Shown here one piece after another: positions 54,933-64,000 of a stretch of 64,000 nucleotides of DNA. The stretch is from contig NZ_BLPG01000001.1 in the NCBI RefSeq assembly GCF_011764445.1, forward strand, positions 3,844,001-3,908,000. Reading direction: 5' to 3'. Source of the DNA: Phytohabitans rumicis (GTDB lineage Bacteria; Actinomycetota; Actinomycetes; Mycobacteriales; Micromonosporaceae). The position numbers and the translations under genes were made by a program. Positions within the stretch are counted from its first letter, which is position 1. Each line of letters starts with the position of its first letter. The notes beneath the pieces are model-generated. The model worked only from the letters and a program-made list of their open reading frames with translations, was not told where the DNA came from and did not search any database.

Positions 54933-56316
54933 GCATTGCGTCGATCCCGGCGATCACCGCGATCACCAGGCCGACCCGTAAGAACACGGCCTCCTGGATG
55001 CCGAACCGGACGTACTCGCCGGCCGAGTAGAGCAGCCCGCTGACCAGGCCGCCGAGGCTGACCACGAGCACCGCCACGCCGACCAGCGCCAGCAGGCGCT
55101 GGCGGCGCAGGGCCACCGCCGCGACCGCCGCCACGAGGGCCAGCACGATGCCGGCGACGAGGCGCTTGATCAGCCGGACCTTGGCCGGGAACGCGAACCG
55201 GTCGACCTTGGTAGGGACAAACCGGTCCATCTTGCCGTACTGCGCGCCGCCGAGCGACGCCGGCGCGACCTGGTCCACATAGCTCGCGAACAGGCCCGGT
55301 GCCGCCAGCGCGAACCGGATCCCGGACGAGGACGCGTTGCGCTCACCCCACGCCTTCAGCTCCGGGCACGCCTTGTACTCCGCCGCGAACTGGCGGATCG
55401 CCCAGCTCTTGCCGGTCGCCGCCTGTTCCGCCCCGGGGCACTGCGGCATGCCGAGGTCGTCGCGGTAGACCTCCTTGATGCGCGGGTCCGGCAACACCTG
55501 GATGCGCAGCCGGTAGTTGAGGGTCTCCTCCTCCAGGGACAGGCCGGTCGCGCTCCAGCCCTGGAACGTCGTACTCACCACCGGAGTGATCGCGAAGGCC
55601 CAGCCGACGCCGCCCGCGACGACCGCGGCGGCGGCCAGCACCGGCACCCAGCCCCGCCGGTCCCGGCGGCGGCTCCAGGCGAACCCCGCGAGCACGACGG
55701 CGAGGACCGCGGTCCACAGCATGATCTCCGGCCGGGTGAACGTCCACCAGAACGCCGTGAACGTCAGCGCGCCGAGGGCCAGCCGGGAACGCGACACGGT
55801 CCACCGGATGAGGAGCGCGAGCGTGAGCACCCCGAAGTTGATCGACGGAGACTCGCTCAGGATGGCGAAGTCCCAGTTGGCCACCGGGGTCAGCAGGCCG
55901 ATCACGAGCACCGTCCCGGCGGCCAGCACCCGCGCCACCGGCGTACGCAGCGCGGTCCACAGCGCCCAGGCGAGCAGCGCCCAGGCCACCGTGCCGAGCG
56001 TCCACTGTGCGAACGCGCGGGCGCCGTCGGTCGGGAAAAACCAGTACAGCAGCGGCGTGCCCCACAGCCGGGGCGAGTGCCCGGTGAAGGAGACGAGCGG
56101 CCCGTGGTCGAACGCCGGATCGCCCCGGTACGCGTACGTCTGGGTGTCGTTGTACGTCGCCACCCGGCCGTTGAACCAGATCATCACGCGCGCGGTGAGG
56201 TAGCCGGCCAGGAGCGCGGCGAGCACGAGCGGCGGGCGCGGCAGGGTACGGCGGTGCGGCGCCGCCACGACGCTCCGCACCGGCTTCGGCGCAGCGTCAA
56301 CCGTCGTTTCGGGCAC
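54880..56316 (-). CDS. Multi-pass membrane protein, GT-C-like
   Basis: Protein of 478 residues from GTG 56314-56316 with a GGGAGGGGAG ribosome site. It has about ten membrane segments and a large outer loop (residues about 255-345) with several Cys. The first loop, VMIWFNGRVATYNDTQTYAY, contains acidic and polar residues typical of GT-C glycosyltransferases, but no family is recognised with confidence. It may add or flip a sugar in the envelope pathway of region 3. It overlaps convergently with the UDP-sugar dehydrogenase. Confidence 0.65.
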   Translation of the reverse strand: MPETTVDAAPKPVRSVVAAPHRRTLPRPPLVLAALLAGYLTARVMIWFNGRVATYNDTQTYAYRGDPAFDHGPLVSFTGHSPRLWGTPLLYWFFPTDGARAFAQWTLGTVAWALLAWALWTALRTPVARVLAAGTVLVIGLLTPVANWDFAILSESPSINFGVLTLALLIRWTVSRSRLALGALTFTAFWWTFTRPEIMLWTAVLAVVLAGFAWSRRRDRRGWVPVLAAAAVVAGGVGWAFAITPVVSTTFQGWSATGLSLEEETLNYRLRIQVLPDPRIKEVYRDDLGMPQCPGAEQAATGKSWAIRQFAAEYKACPELKAWGERNASSSGIRFALAAPGLFASYVDQVAPASLGGAQYGKMDRFVPTKVDRFAFPAKVRLIKRLVAGIVLALVAAVAAVALRRQRLLALVGVAVLVVSLGGLVSGLLYSAGEYVRFGIQEAVFLRVGLVIAVIAGIDAMLSRRSRPGEPPASAPDR

Positions 56317-56360
56317 GCCGGGTCTCCCCTCCCAGGTAACTGCCCGATGCTACCGGCGCT

Positions 56361-57527
56361 TCAGGAGAAGGCCGCCAGGCCGGTCAGCTTCTGGCCGATC
56401 ACCAGCTGGTGGATCTCCGAGGTGCCCTCGTAGGTGAGGACGCTCTCCAGGTTGTTGGCGTGCCGCAGGATCGGGTATTCGGCGCTGATCCCGTTGGCGC
56501 CCAGGATCGTGCGGCACTCCCGGGCGATCGCCAGCGCCTCCCGCACGTTGTTGAGCTTGCCCACGCTCACCTGCTCGGGCCGCAGGCTGCCGGCGTCCGC
56601 CAGCCGGCCCAGGTGCAGCGCCAGGAGATAGCCCTTCTGCAGCTCCACCGCCATGTCGGCGAGCTTGGCCTGAGTGAGCTGGAAGCCCGCGATCGGCCGC
56701 CCGAACTGCTCCCGCGACACCGCGTAGTCCAGCGCCGCGTGCAGGCACTCCCGGGCCGCGCCGAGCGCACCCCACGCGATGCCGTGCCGCGCCTCGGTCA
56801 GGCACGACAGCGGCCCCTTCAGCCCCTCGGCCGCCGGCAGCGCGGCGTCCGCCGGCAGCCGCACGTCGTCGAGGACGACCTCGCCGGTCGACGACGCGCG
56901 CAGCGACATCTTGTGCCGGATCTCGCGCGCCGTCACACCAGGAGACTCCATGGGTACGACGAAACCGCGGACCTTCTCATCCGTGCGTGCCCAGATGACG
57001 GCCACGTCGGCGATCGGCGCGTTGGTGATCCACATCTTGGTGCCGCTGAGCACCCAGTCGGTCCCGGCCTTGCGGGCGCGGGTCTTCATCGACGCCGGGT
57101 CGGAGCCGTGATCCGGCTCGGTCAGCCCGAAGCAGCCCACCGCCTCTCCGGTGGCCATCGGCGGCAGCCAGCGCGACTTCTGCTCGGGGCTGCCGAATTT
57201 CCAGATCGCGTACATGGCCAGGGAGCCCTGCACGGACACCAGCGAGCGCACGCCCGAGTCGCCGGCCTCCAGCTCCAGGCACGCCAGCCCGTACGCCACC
57301 GCGGAGGCGCCGGCACAGCCGTACCCGGTCAGGTGCATGCCGAGGAGGCCGAGCTTGCCGAACTCCAGCGCGAGGTCGCGCGCCGGCACCCGCCCCTCCT
57401 CGTACCAGGTCGCGACGTGCGGCCGTACCAGATCGTCGACCACCTTGCGCACGACGGCGCGGATCTGCCGCTCCTCGTCGGTGTGCAGCGAGTCGACGTC
57501 GATCAGGTCGAGCGGGAGGGCGCGCAT
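56361..57527 (-). CDS. Acyl-CoA dehydrogenase, glutaryl-CoA dehydrogenase-like
   Basis: Protein of 388 residues from ATG 57525-57527. FGLTEPDHGSDPASMKTRAR and KMWITNAPIADVAVIWARTD are FAD-binding motifs, and YEGTSEIHQLVIGQ carries the catalytic Glu position. The length and the GSDPASM motif fit glutaryl-CoA dehydrogenases. It would oxidise an acyl-CoA and pass electrons to ETF. The start overlaps the upstream small gene by one base. Its function relative to the neighbours is unclear; it is probably a housekeeping catabolic gene. Confidence 0.88.
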   Translation of the reverse strand: MRALPLDLIDVDSLHTDEERQIRAVVRKVVDDLVRPHVATWYEEGRVPARDLALEFGKLGLLGMHLTGYGCAGASAVAYGLACLELEAGDSGVRSLVSVQGSLAMYAIWKFGSPEQKSRWLPPMATGEAVGCFGLTEPDHGSDPASMKTRARKAGTDWVLSGTKMWITNAPIADVAVIWARTDEKVRGFVVPMESPGVTAREIRHKMSLRASSTGEVVLDDVRLPADAALPAAEGLKGPLSCLTEARHGIAWGALGAARECLHAALDYAVSREQFGRPIAGFQLTQAKLADMAVELQKGYLLALHLGRLADAGSLRPEQVSVGKLNNVREALAIARECRTILGANGISAEYPILRHANNLESVLTYEGTSEIHQLVIGQKLTGLAAFS

Positions 57528-57820
57528 CAGGTCAGCACCAGCACGCGTGCGTGGATCTGGTTGCGCTGCTGCAGGGCCGCGCGGAGCGCCCGGTGCAGCC
57601 CGTCTTCGAGGTAGAGGCCGCCGTTCCACTGCACGACGTGCGGGAACAGGTCGCCGTAGAAGGTGGAGTCCTCGGCCAGGAGCTTGTCGAGGGCCAGCTC
57701 ACGCTTGGTGGTGATGAGCTGGTCGATGCGGATCGGCCGTGGCGGGATCTCAGCCCACTGTTTCAGCGTGAGACCGTGCTCGGGGTACGGACGACCGTCC
57801 CGAACCGCTTTGAAGATCAC
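57527..57820 (-). CDS. Small ParB-like conserved protein
   Basis: Protein of 97 residues from GTG 57818-57820, chosen because GGAGGGGAG lies 9 bases before it; ATG 57839-57841 would include that site in the coding region. The sequence has IRIDQLITTKRELALDKLLA and GLYLEDGLHRALRAALQQR. The DG-x-HR motif resembles the ParB/sulfiredoxin fold, but the protein lacks other ParB domains. I know it as a conserved actinomycete type without a described function. It overlaps the acyl-CoA dehydrogenase gene start by one base (ATGA), so the two are coexpressed. Confidence 0.65.
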   Translation of the reverse strand: MIFKAVRDGRPYPEHGLTLKQWAEIPPRPIRIDQLITTKRELALDKLLAEDSTFYGDLFPHVVQWNGGLYLEDGLHRALRAALQQRNQIHARVLVLT

Positions 57821-57945
57821 GACGGCACGCTCCCCTCCCATGTCGCCGCACCGCTACACCGTTGCCGGCCGCATGCCAGCCTAGCGACCGGCGCCGACAC
57901 CACGGTTTGTTCCCCGATGTCACTCTCTCTACAGATTTATATCCG

Positions 57946-58557
57946 CTACACGCTTGTCGTCCATCTTCCCCGGTGCACGACCGATTCGAGCGGCCGGTGC
58001 CCCCGTTCGAGCGACGGTGAACGGCGGTCCGGGGCCGGGTAGCCGACGGTCACCGCCCCGATCGGCGCGAACTCGGCCGGCACCCCGAACGCGTCCCGGA
58101 ACGGCTGGACGCGCTGCGGCGGGATGCCGAAGAAGCAGGCGCCGAGCCCCTCGTCGACCGCCGTCAGCAGCATGAGCAGGGCGGCGAAGCCGGCGTCGAT
58201 GTCCCAGTACGGCGCCGGCCAGCGAGCCGGGTCACGGTCGGTCCAGCCCTTGTCCGGCTCGGCGTACCGGTCCAGGTACGCCGAGCGGTTCGAGTGCGGC
58301 ACGACGATCAGCGGGGCCCGGCGCATGCCCGCCAGCCACCCGGTCATGCCCTGCCCCTCGGGCGTGGTGGCCCTCCAGAAGAGCTCGCGGTCGGCGCCGG
58401 CGTCCAGCACCAGGAACCCCCACCCCTGGGAGAACCCGGCCGACGGCGCGCGCACGGCGTGCCCGAGCAGCCGCTCCACGACCTCGACCGGCACCGGCCG
58501 GTCCGGGTCGTAGTTCCGCACCATCCGCCGCCGCCGTACGACGTCCCTGAACTCCAT
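57946..58557 (-). CDS. Nitroreductase-family protein
   Basis: Protein of 203 residues from ATG 58555-58557. EFRDVVRRRRMVRNYDPDRP, RAPSAGFSQGWGFLVLDA, and WDIDAGFAALLMLLTAVDEG with CFFGIPP are the FMN-binding and dimer motifs of nitroreductases. It likely reduces nitro or quinone compounds with NAD(P)H. It is two bases from the aldose epimerase gene, suggesting an operon. The longer in-frame extension to 58731 overlaps that gene and is rejected. Confidence 0.88.
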   Translation of the reverse strand: MEFRDVVRRRRMVRNYDPDRPVPVEVVERLLGHAVRAPSAGFSQGWGFLVLDAGADRELFWRATTPEGQGMTGWLAGMRRAPLIVVPHSNRSAYLDRYAEPDKGWTDRDPARWPAPYWDIDAGFAALLMLLTAVDEGLGACFFGIPPQRVQPFRDAFGVPAEFAPIGAVTVGYPAPDRRSPSLERGHRPLESVVHRGRWTTSV

Positions 58558-58559
58558 GA

Positions 58560-59480
58560 CTAGCCCTGACCGGGTTTGATGCCCCAGGTGGCGCTCCAGG
58601 TCTGGTCCGGCTCCAGCACGATCAGGTCGCGGCCCGAGCGGAACGCGTCCGGCGGGCAGGTCATCGGCTCCACGGCCAGCGAACGGCGCCAGCGGTCTCC
58701 CGACATCGTGTCGCTGCTGAAGACCTGCCACCAGCCGAACTTGTCGTCCGCCCAGACCGACACCCGGTGCGCGCCATCCGATGTGGACAGATCAACGGAC
58801 GACCCGCCGTCCGCGCCGCGCTCCAGGTCGCCGAACGCGGTGTCCAGCACCGTGGCGCCGATGCGGCGGGGCTCGGTGAAGTCGTACTCGCCGCCGGCCA
58901 CCTTGGCGGCCCCGATCGGCAGCAGCCGGCTGTCGACGAGGAGGCGGTTGCGGGCCGGCACGCGCAGCACCACGTCGTCCGCCTTGATCCCGGGCAGCCG
59001 CAGGTACGGGTGGACCGAGAAGCCGAACGGGCACGACCGCCCGCCCACGTTGGTGGCCTCGTGGGTGACCCGCAGACCCTCCGGGCCGACGCGCCACTGC
59101 GAGCGCAGCCGCAGCGGCCAGGGGTAGCCCGGCTGGGCCGGCATCGCGCACTCCAGCGTCACCGCGTCCGGCGCCTGCTCGGCCAGGCGCCACGGCACCC
59201 AGTTGACCAGGCCGTGGAGCGCGTTGTGCCGGATCGGCTCGGTGAGCGAGAGCTGTTGCTGCTCGCCGGCGAAGGTGTAGCGCCCGTCGCGGATCCGGTT
59301 GGGCCAGGGCGCCAGGATCTGGCCGGCGCAGCCCACGCTCAACTCGTCTTCGCCGTACCCGTCGACGTAGTCGACCCCGCCCGCGCGGTAGGCCCGCAGC
59401 CCACCGCCGACCTCGACCACGACTGCCTCGTGGCCCGCGGCCGCGATCGTCCACTGTGTCCCGGAGAGCGCTTTACTCAT
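58560..59480 (-). CDS. Aldose 1-epimerase family protein
   Basis: Protein of 306 residues from ATG 59478-59480. LAPWPNRIRDGRYTFAGEQ with the Asn-Arg pair, RHNALHGLVNWVPWRL with His, SFGFSVHPYLRLPG-like sequence (FGFSVHPYLRL) and VFSSDTMSGDRWR with VLEPDQTWSATWGIKPG define the galactose mutarotase fold. It equilibrates alpha and beta sugars. It overlaps the MFS gene upstream by eight bases, so transport and processing of a sugar may be linked. Confidence 0.88.
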   Translation of the reverse strand: MSKALSGTQWTIAAAGHEAVVVEVGGGLRAYRAGGVDYVDGYGEDELSVGCAGQILAPWPNRIRDGRYTFAGEQQQLSLTEPIRHNALHGLVNWVPWRLAEQAPDAVTLECAMPAQPGYPWPLRLRSQWRVGPEGLRVTHEATNVGGRSCPFGFSVHPYLRLPGIKADDVVLRVPARNRLLVDSRLLPIGAAKVAGGEYDFTEPRRIGATVLDTAFGDLERGADGGSSVDLSTSDGAHRVSVWADDKFGWWQVFSSDTMSGDRWRRSLAVEPMTCPPDAFRSGRDLIVLEPDQTWSATWGIKPGQG

Positions 59481-60750
59481 GGTGGGACGATACTTGGTAC
59501 CTGAGCAAGGCCGGGAAGGCGAGTACCAGCACGAGCGCGAGCGCGGCCGCCGCGAACCCGCCGCCGGCCCAGGCGATCGGGATGCCCCAGGCCCCGGCCA
59601 TCGCGCCGACGCGCAGGTCGCCGAGGCGCGGGCCGCCGGCCACGACGGTGATGAATACGCCCTGCAAGCGGCCCTGGAGCCGGTCCGGCGCGTACGTCTG
59701 AAGGATCGACTGCCGGTACACGCCGCTGACCAGGTCGGCGGCGCCACCGGCGGCGAGTAGCGCCACCACCAGCCACAGGTGGTGCACGAGCCCGGCGATG
59801 CCGACCGCAACGCCCCAGCCGACCACCGCCGCGACCAGGGCCACGCCCTGCCGGCGTACCCGGCCGATCCAGCCGGAGGTGAGCCCGCCCAGCAGCGAGC
59901 CGAGGGCGATCGCGCTGTACAGCCAGCCGACCGCCGAACCGCCGCCGAACCGCTCCTGCGCCACCTCGGGGAACAGCGCCCGCGGCATGGCCAGCACCAT
60001 CGCGATCAGGTCGATGGCGAACGACAGCAGGAGCACCGGCGTGGTGGTCAGGTACCGGATGCCGTCGACCACGCTGCGCAGCCCCATCGAGCGGTGCTCA
60101 CCGGTGGGCGGGACCGGCGGCAGCCGTACCGTCGCCCAGAACGACACCGTGAAGAGCAGCGCGTCCACGCCGTACGCGATGGGGAGGCCGGTCTCCGTAC
60201 CAAAGGTCGCGAAGATCAGGCCCGCGGCCAGTGGGCCGACGACGGCGCTGCCGCTGGTCGTGGTGAAACCCAGCGTGTTGGCCGCCGGCACGAGGTCCGG
60301 ACCGACCAGCCGCGGGATGATCGCCTGGCGGGTGGGTGAGCTGATCGCGAACGCCGCGCTCTGCACCGCGACCAGGCCGAGCAGCAGGTGCGGGCTGCCG
60401 GCGCCGAGCAGCGCCTGCACCAGCAGGCCCAGGGTCGACGCCCACATGAGGGTCGAGCTGGCGATCAGCAGCAGCCGGCGGTCGACGGCGTCCGCGACCG
60501 CGCCGCCCCACAGGCCGAAGATCAACAGCGGTACGAGGCCGGCGACGCCCAGCAGACCCACCCAGAACGAGTCATCGGTGATGTCGAACATCTCGACGGG
60601 TACGGCGACAGCAGTGAGCTGAAAACCGAAGAACGAGATCGCGTTGCCGAGCCACATGCGGCGATAGGCGGTGACGCGCAGCGGCCGAAGGTCAATTGCC
60701 CACCTACGGGCCTTGACATCGGTCAAGGAGCAAGCCGCTCGATGATCCAC
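59473..60750 (-). CDS. Major facilitator superfamily transporter
   Basis: Protein of about 425 residues with 12 expected membrane segments. [20 protein letters not shown] and [20 protein letters not shown] carry the loop 2-3 motif. The pattern is of the drug/efflux (EntS-like) MFS type, exporting a small molecule by proton antiport. The start is uncertain: GTG 60748-60750 overlaps pdxH by 28 bases, while TTG 60724-60726 overlaps its stop by four (TTGA) and may be the real coupled start. It overlaps the aldose epimerase gene by eight bases. Confidence 0.85.
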   Translation of the reverse strand: MDHRAACSLTDVKARRWAIDLRPLRVTAYRRMWLGNAISFFGFQLTAVAVPVEMFDITDDSFWVGLLGVAGLVPLLIFGLWGGAVADAVDRRLLLIASSTLMWASTLGLLVQALLGAGSPHLLLGLVAVQSAAFAISSPTRQAIIPRLVGPDLVPAANTLGFTTTSGSAVVGPLAAGLIFATFGTETGLPIAYGVDALLFTVSFWATVRLPPVPPTGEHRSMGLRSVVDGIRYLTTTPVLLLSFAIDLIAMVLAMPRALFPEVAQERFGGGSAVGWLYSAIALGSLLGGLTSGWIGRVRRQGVALVAAVVGWGVAVGIAGLVHHLWLVVALLAAGGAADLVSGVYRQSILQTYAPDRLQGRLQGVFITVVAGGPRLGDLRVGAMAGAWGIPIAWAGGGFAAAALALVLVLAFPALLRYQVSSHHE

Positions 60751-61376
60751 ACTCCCTTGTCGGTGCGCCGGTAACGCAATCGATCATGCAACCGACCGGT
60801 GCGCCCCTGCCAGAATTCCACCGTGTCGGGCGTCACACGCAGTCCGCCCCAGTGCGCCGGCACCGGCACGTTCTGGGGGTAGCGCGCCTGCGCCTCCTCG
60901 AACGCCTGGTCGAGCGCGGCGCGATCCTCCACCACCCGGGACTGCGGGCTGGCCCAGGCGCCGAGCTGCGACTCGCGCGGCCGGCTGGCGAAGTACGCCT
61001 CGGTCTCCAGCCGGGACACGGGGGCGACCGGCCCGCAGACCACCACCTGCCGGCGCATGGGAAACCAGGGAAAGACCAGGCTGGCGTACGGGTTGGCGCG
61101 CGCCTCGACGCCCTTGCGCGACTCGTAGTTGGTGTAGAAGACCAGCCCGCGCGCGTCGTACGCCTTGAGCAGCACGGTGCGGGCGCTCGGCCGGGAGCCC
61201 ATGTCGGCGGTGGCGACGACCATCGCGTTCGGCTCGGGCAGCCCGGAGTCCACCGCGTCGCCAAACCAGCGGTCGAACTGGGTGACCCAGTCCGCCGCGA
61301 GGTCGATCCGGGACAGGCCCTTCTCTTGGCCGTAGTCCCGCCGCATCCCCGCTGGTCCGGGTGTGTCTGCCGTCAC
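60723..61376 (-). CDS. pdxH: Pyridoxamine 5'-phosphate oxidase
   Basis: Protein of 217 residues from GTG 61374-61376. [79 protein letters not shown], and the C-terminal [16 protein letters not shown] match the family from start to end, including FMN and PLP binding residues. It oxidises pyridoxamine or pyridoxine 5'-phosphate to PLP, the cofactor of many transaminases. SerC, two genes away, uses PLP. It is divergent from the citrate synthase gene. Confidence 0.96.
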   Translation of the reverse strand: MTADTPGPAGMRRDYGQEKGLSRIDLAADWVTQFDRWFGDAVDSGLPEPNAMVVATADMGSRPSARTVLLKAYDARGLVFYTNYESRKGVEARANPYASLVFPWFPMRRQVVVCGPVAPVSRLETEAYFASRPRESQLGAWASPQSRVVEDRAALDQAFEEAQARYPQNVPVPAHWGGLRVTPDTVEFWQGRTGRLHDRLRYRRTDKGVWIIERLAP

Positions 61377-61561
61377 GCGACCATCTTCGCCTGCCCGGTA
61401 GCACGCCGTTAACCCGACGGAAAAGGGATGATGTCGCATGTACCACAAGAAGGATGGGTCGCATAGTTAGTTACCCACCAGGCAAGATGGCACGCAACCC
61501 TGCCGCGGCACACAACGTGGCCTGGCGCTGTCAGTGCGGACAACAGATCCAGGAGAGCGAA

Positions 61562-62667
61562 ATGTCCGACTTCAAGCCGGGACTGGAAGGCGTGATCGCC
61601 TTTGAGACCGAGATCGCCGAACCCGACAAAGAGGGCGGCGCCCTGCGCTATCGCGGTGTCGACATCGAAGACCTGATCGGACAGGTCTCCTTCGGCAACG
61701 TTTGGGCCCTACTCGTGGACGGCCGCTTCGGGCCCGGGCTCCCGCCCGCCGAGCCCTTCCCCGTGCCGGTGCACTCCGGCGACATCCGCGTCGACGTGCA
61801 GTCCGCGGTGGCGATGCTGGCGCCGTACTGGGGGCTGGAGCAGCTCCTGGACATCTCCGACGTGCAGGCGCGCGAAGACCTGGCCCGGGTGTCGGTCACC
61901 GCGCTGTCCTTCGTCGCGCAGTCGGCCCGCGGGCTGGGCCTGCCGGCCGTGCCGCAGAAGGAGATCGACAAGGCGACGACCATCGTCGAGCGCTTCATGA
62001 AGCGGTGGCGGGGCGAGCCGGACCCGCGGCACGTCAAGGCCGTCGACGCGTACTTCATCTCCGCCGCCGAGCACGGCATGAACGCCTCCACCTTCACCGC
62101 CCGCGTCGTCGCCTCCACCGGGGCTGACGCGGCGGCCTGCATCTCGTCCGGAATAGGAGCACTGTCCGGCCCTCTGCACGGCGGTGCGCCCTCCCGGGTG
62201 CTGCACATGATCGAGGCGGTCGAGCGCAGCGGCGACGCCGAGGGGTACGTCAAGGGCGTACTCGACCGCGGCGAGCGGCTGATGGGCTTCGGCCACCGGG
62301 TCTACCGGGCCGAGGACCCGCGCGCCCGCGTGCTCCGCCGTACGGCCAAGGAGCTGGGCGCGCCCCGCTTCGAGGTGGCCGAGGCGCTGGAGAAGGCCGC
62401 CTTGGAGGAGCTGCACACCCGCAAGCCCGACCGGGTGCTGGCCACGAACGTGGAGTTCTGGTCGGCGGTCGTGCTCGACTTCGCCGAGGTGCCGTCGCAC
62501 ATGTTCACGTCGATGTTCACCTGCGCCCGGATGGGCGGCTGGAGCGCCCACATCCTGGAGCAGAAGGGCCTCGGCCGGCTGGTCCGCCCATCGGCGAACT
62601 ACGTCGGTCCCGCCCCCGCAAGCCCACCGACGTGGAGGGCTGGGACACCGTCCCCCACGGCCTCTGA
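61562..62667 (+). CDS. Citrate synthase (one-base frameshift near the C-terminus)
   Basis: Protein of about 368 residues after restoring one base. ATG 61562 is followed by SDFKPGLEGVIAFETEIAEP. Catalytic features are GPLHGGAPSRVLHMIEAVER and MGFGHRVYRAEDPRARVLR, with the active His in each and the later Asp in VVLDFAEVPSHMF. The C5 run 62613-62617 needs one more C: the corrected end reads GPAPRKPTDVEGWDTVPHGL and stops at 62665-62667, a normal C-terminus. The uncorrected frame would end 20 residues later in noise. It is the short type II-like citrate synthase common in actinomycetes (citrate synthase 2). A palindromic hairpin follows. Confidence 0.93.
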
Positions 62668-62678
62668 TAGATGCAAGG

Positions 62679-63908
<1,230 letters not shown>

Positions 63909-64000
63909 AAGACCGACACGTTGGCGTGGCTTCCCCCACGTGCAGCTTGATCGGCGTACCGTGTGGCGAGGACGCCCCTAGCGTTGCTGGCTGGGGCGCA

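Noticed and set aside
61448-61561. Longer citrate synthase start at 61361
   Set aside because: The extension overlaps the divergent pdxH promoter and start and has no family sequence; ATG 61562 fits known proteins.

Overview
The window is high-GC DNA from an actinomycete, most probably a member of the Micromonosporaceae. The basis is codon usage, actinomycete-type GTG starts and SigE-family sigma factors, a c-di-AMP riboswitch in front of a cell-wall hydrolase, an AftA-like arabinosyltransferase candidate, and the citrate synthase / pdxH / serC neighbourhood. This is inference from sequence; no database search was possible.

Region 1 (1-12252) looks like an integrated defence island. A minus-strand operon carries a sigma-70-type factor, a DISARM-type DrmA helicase and the start of DrmB, which runs off the left edge. 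Transcribed divergently are a C5-cytosine DNA methyltransferase and an Mrr-like restriction endonuclease. Then come an HNH endonuclease, a DUF6236-like protein and a tyrosine integrase beside a tRNA-Arg(CCU) gene that has lost its 3' half. The most novel observation is the sigma factor placed first in the DISARM-like operon and overlapping drmA by four bases.

Region 2 (12465-30358) is chromosomal: a large LuxR-type ATPase regulator, two ECF/SigE-type sigma cassettes (one ending in a membrane protein, one in a TolB-like protein), a family-10-like glycosidase, a c-di-AMP riboswitch controlling an M15-like peptidase, a GH65 phosphorylase with its beta-phosphoglucomutase partner, a multicopper oxidase lipoprotein, an acyl-CoA dehydrogenase-like gene, a membrane protein and a sugar-type ABC ATPase.

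Region 3 (30496-56316) is a surface-glycopolymer locus: a fused glycosyltransferase / CDP-glycerol-type polymerase, a CDP-alcohol phosphotransferase, GT-C and GT-A glycosyltransferases, a TagGH-like exporter, a TetR regulator, and nucleotide-sugar enzymes (DegT aminotransferase, Gfo/Idh dehydrogenase, GalE-like epimerase, WecB-like epimerase, UDP-sugar dehydrogenase). Together they could make activated amino and acidic sugars, assemble them on a carrier and export a teichoic-acid-like polymer.

Region 4 (56361-63908) is housekeeping: glutaryl-CoA-dehydrogenase-like enzyme, a small ParB-like protein, nitroreductase, aldose epimerase, MFS transporter, pdxH, citrate synthase and serC.

Two features cut across the window. 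Eleven genes are each interrupted by the lack of exactly one base, mostly in C or G runs; this uniform deletion bias points to assembly error, so I annotate them as intact genes with a sequence error and not as pseudogenes. A dispersed palindromic repeat built on GATCAAGGGC occurs five times between 27.5 and 39.4 kb.
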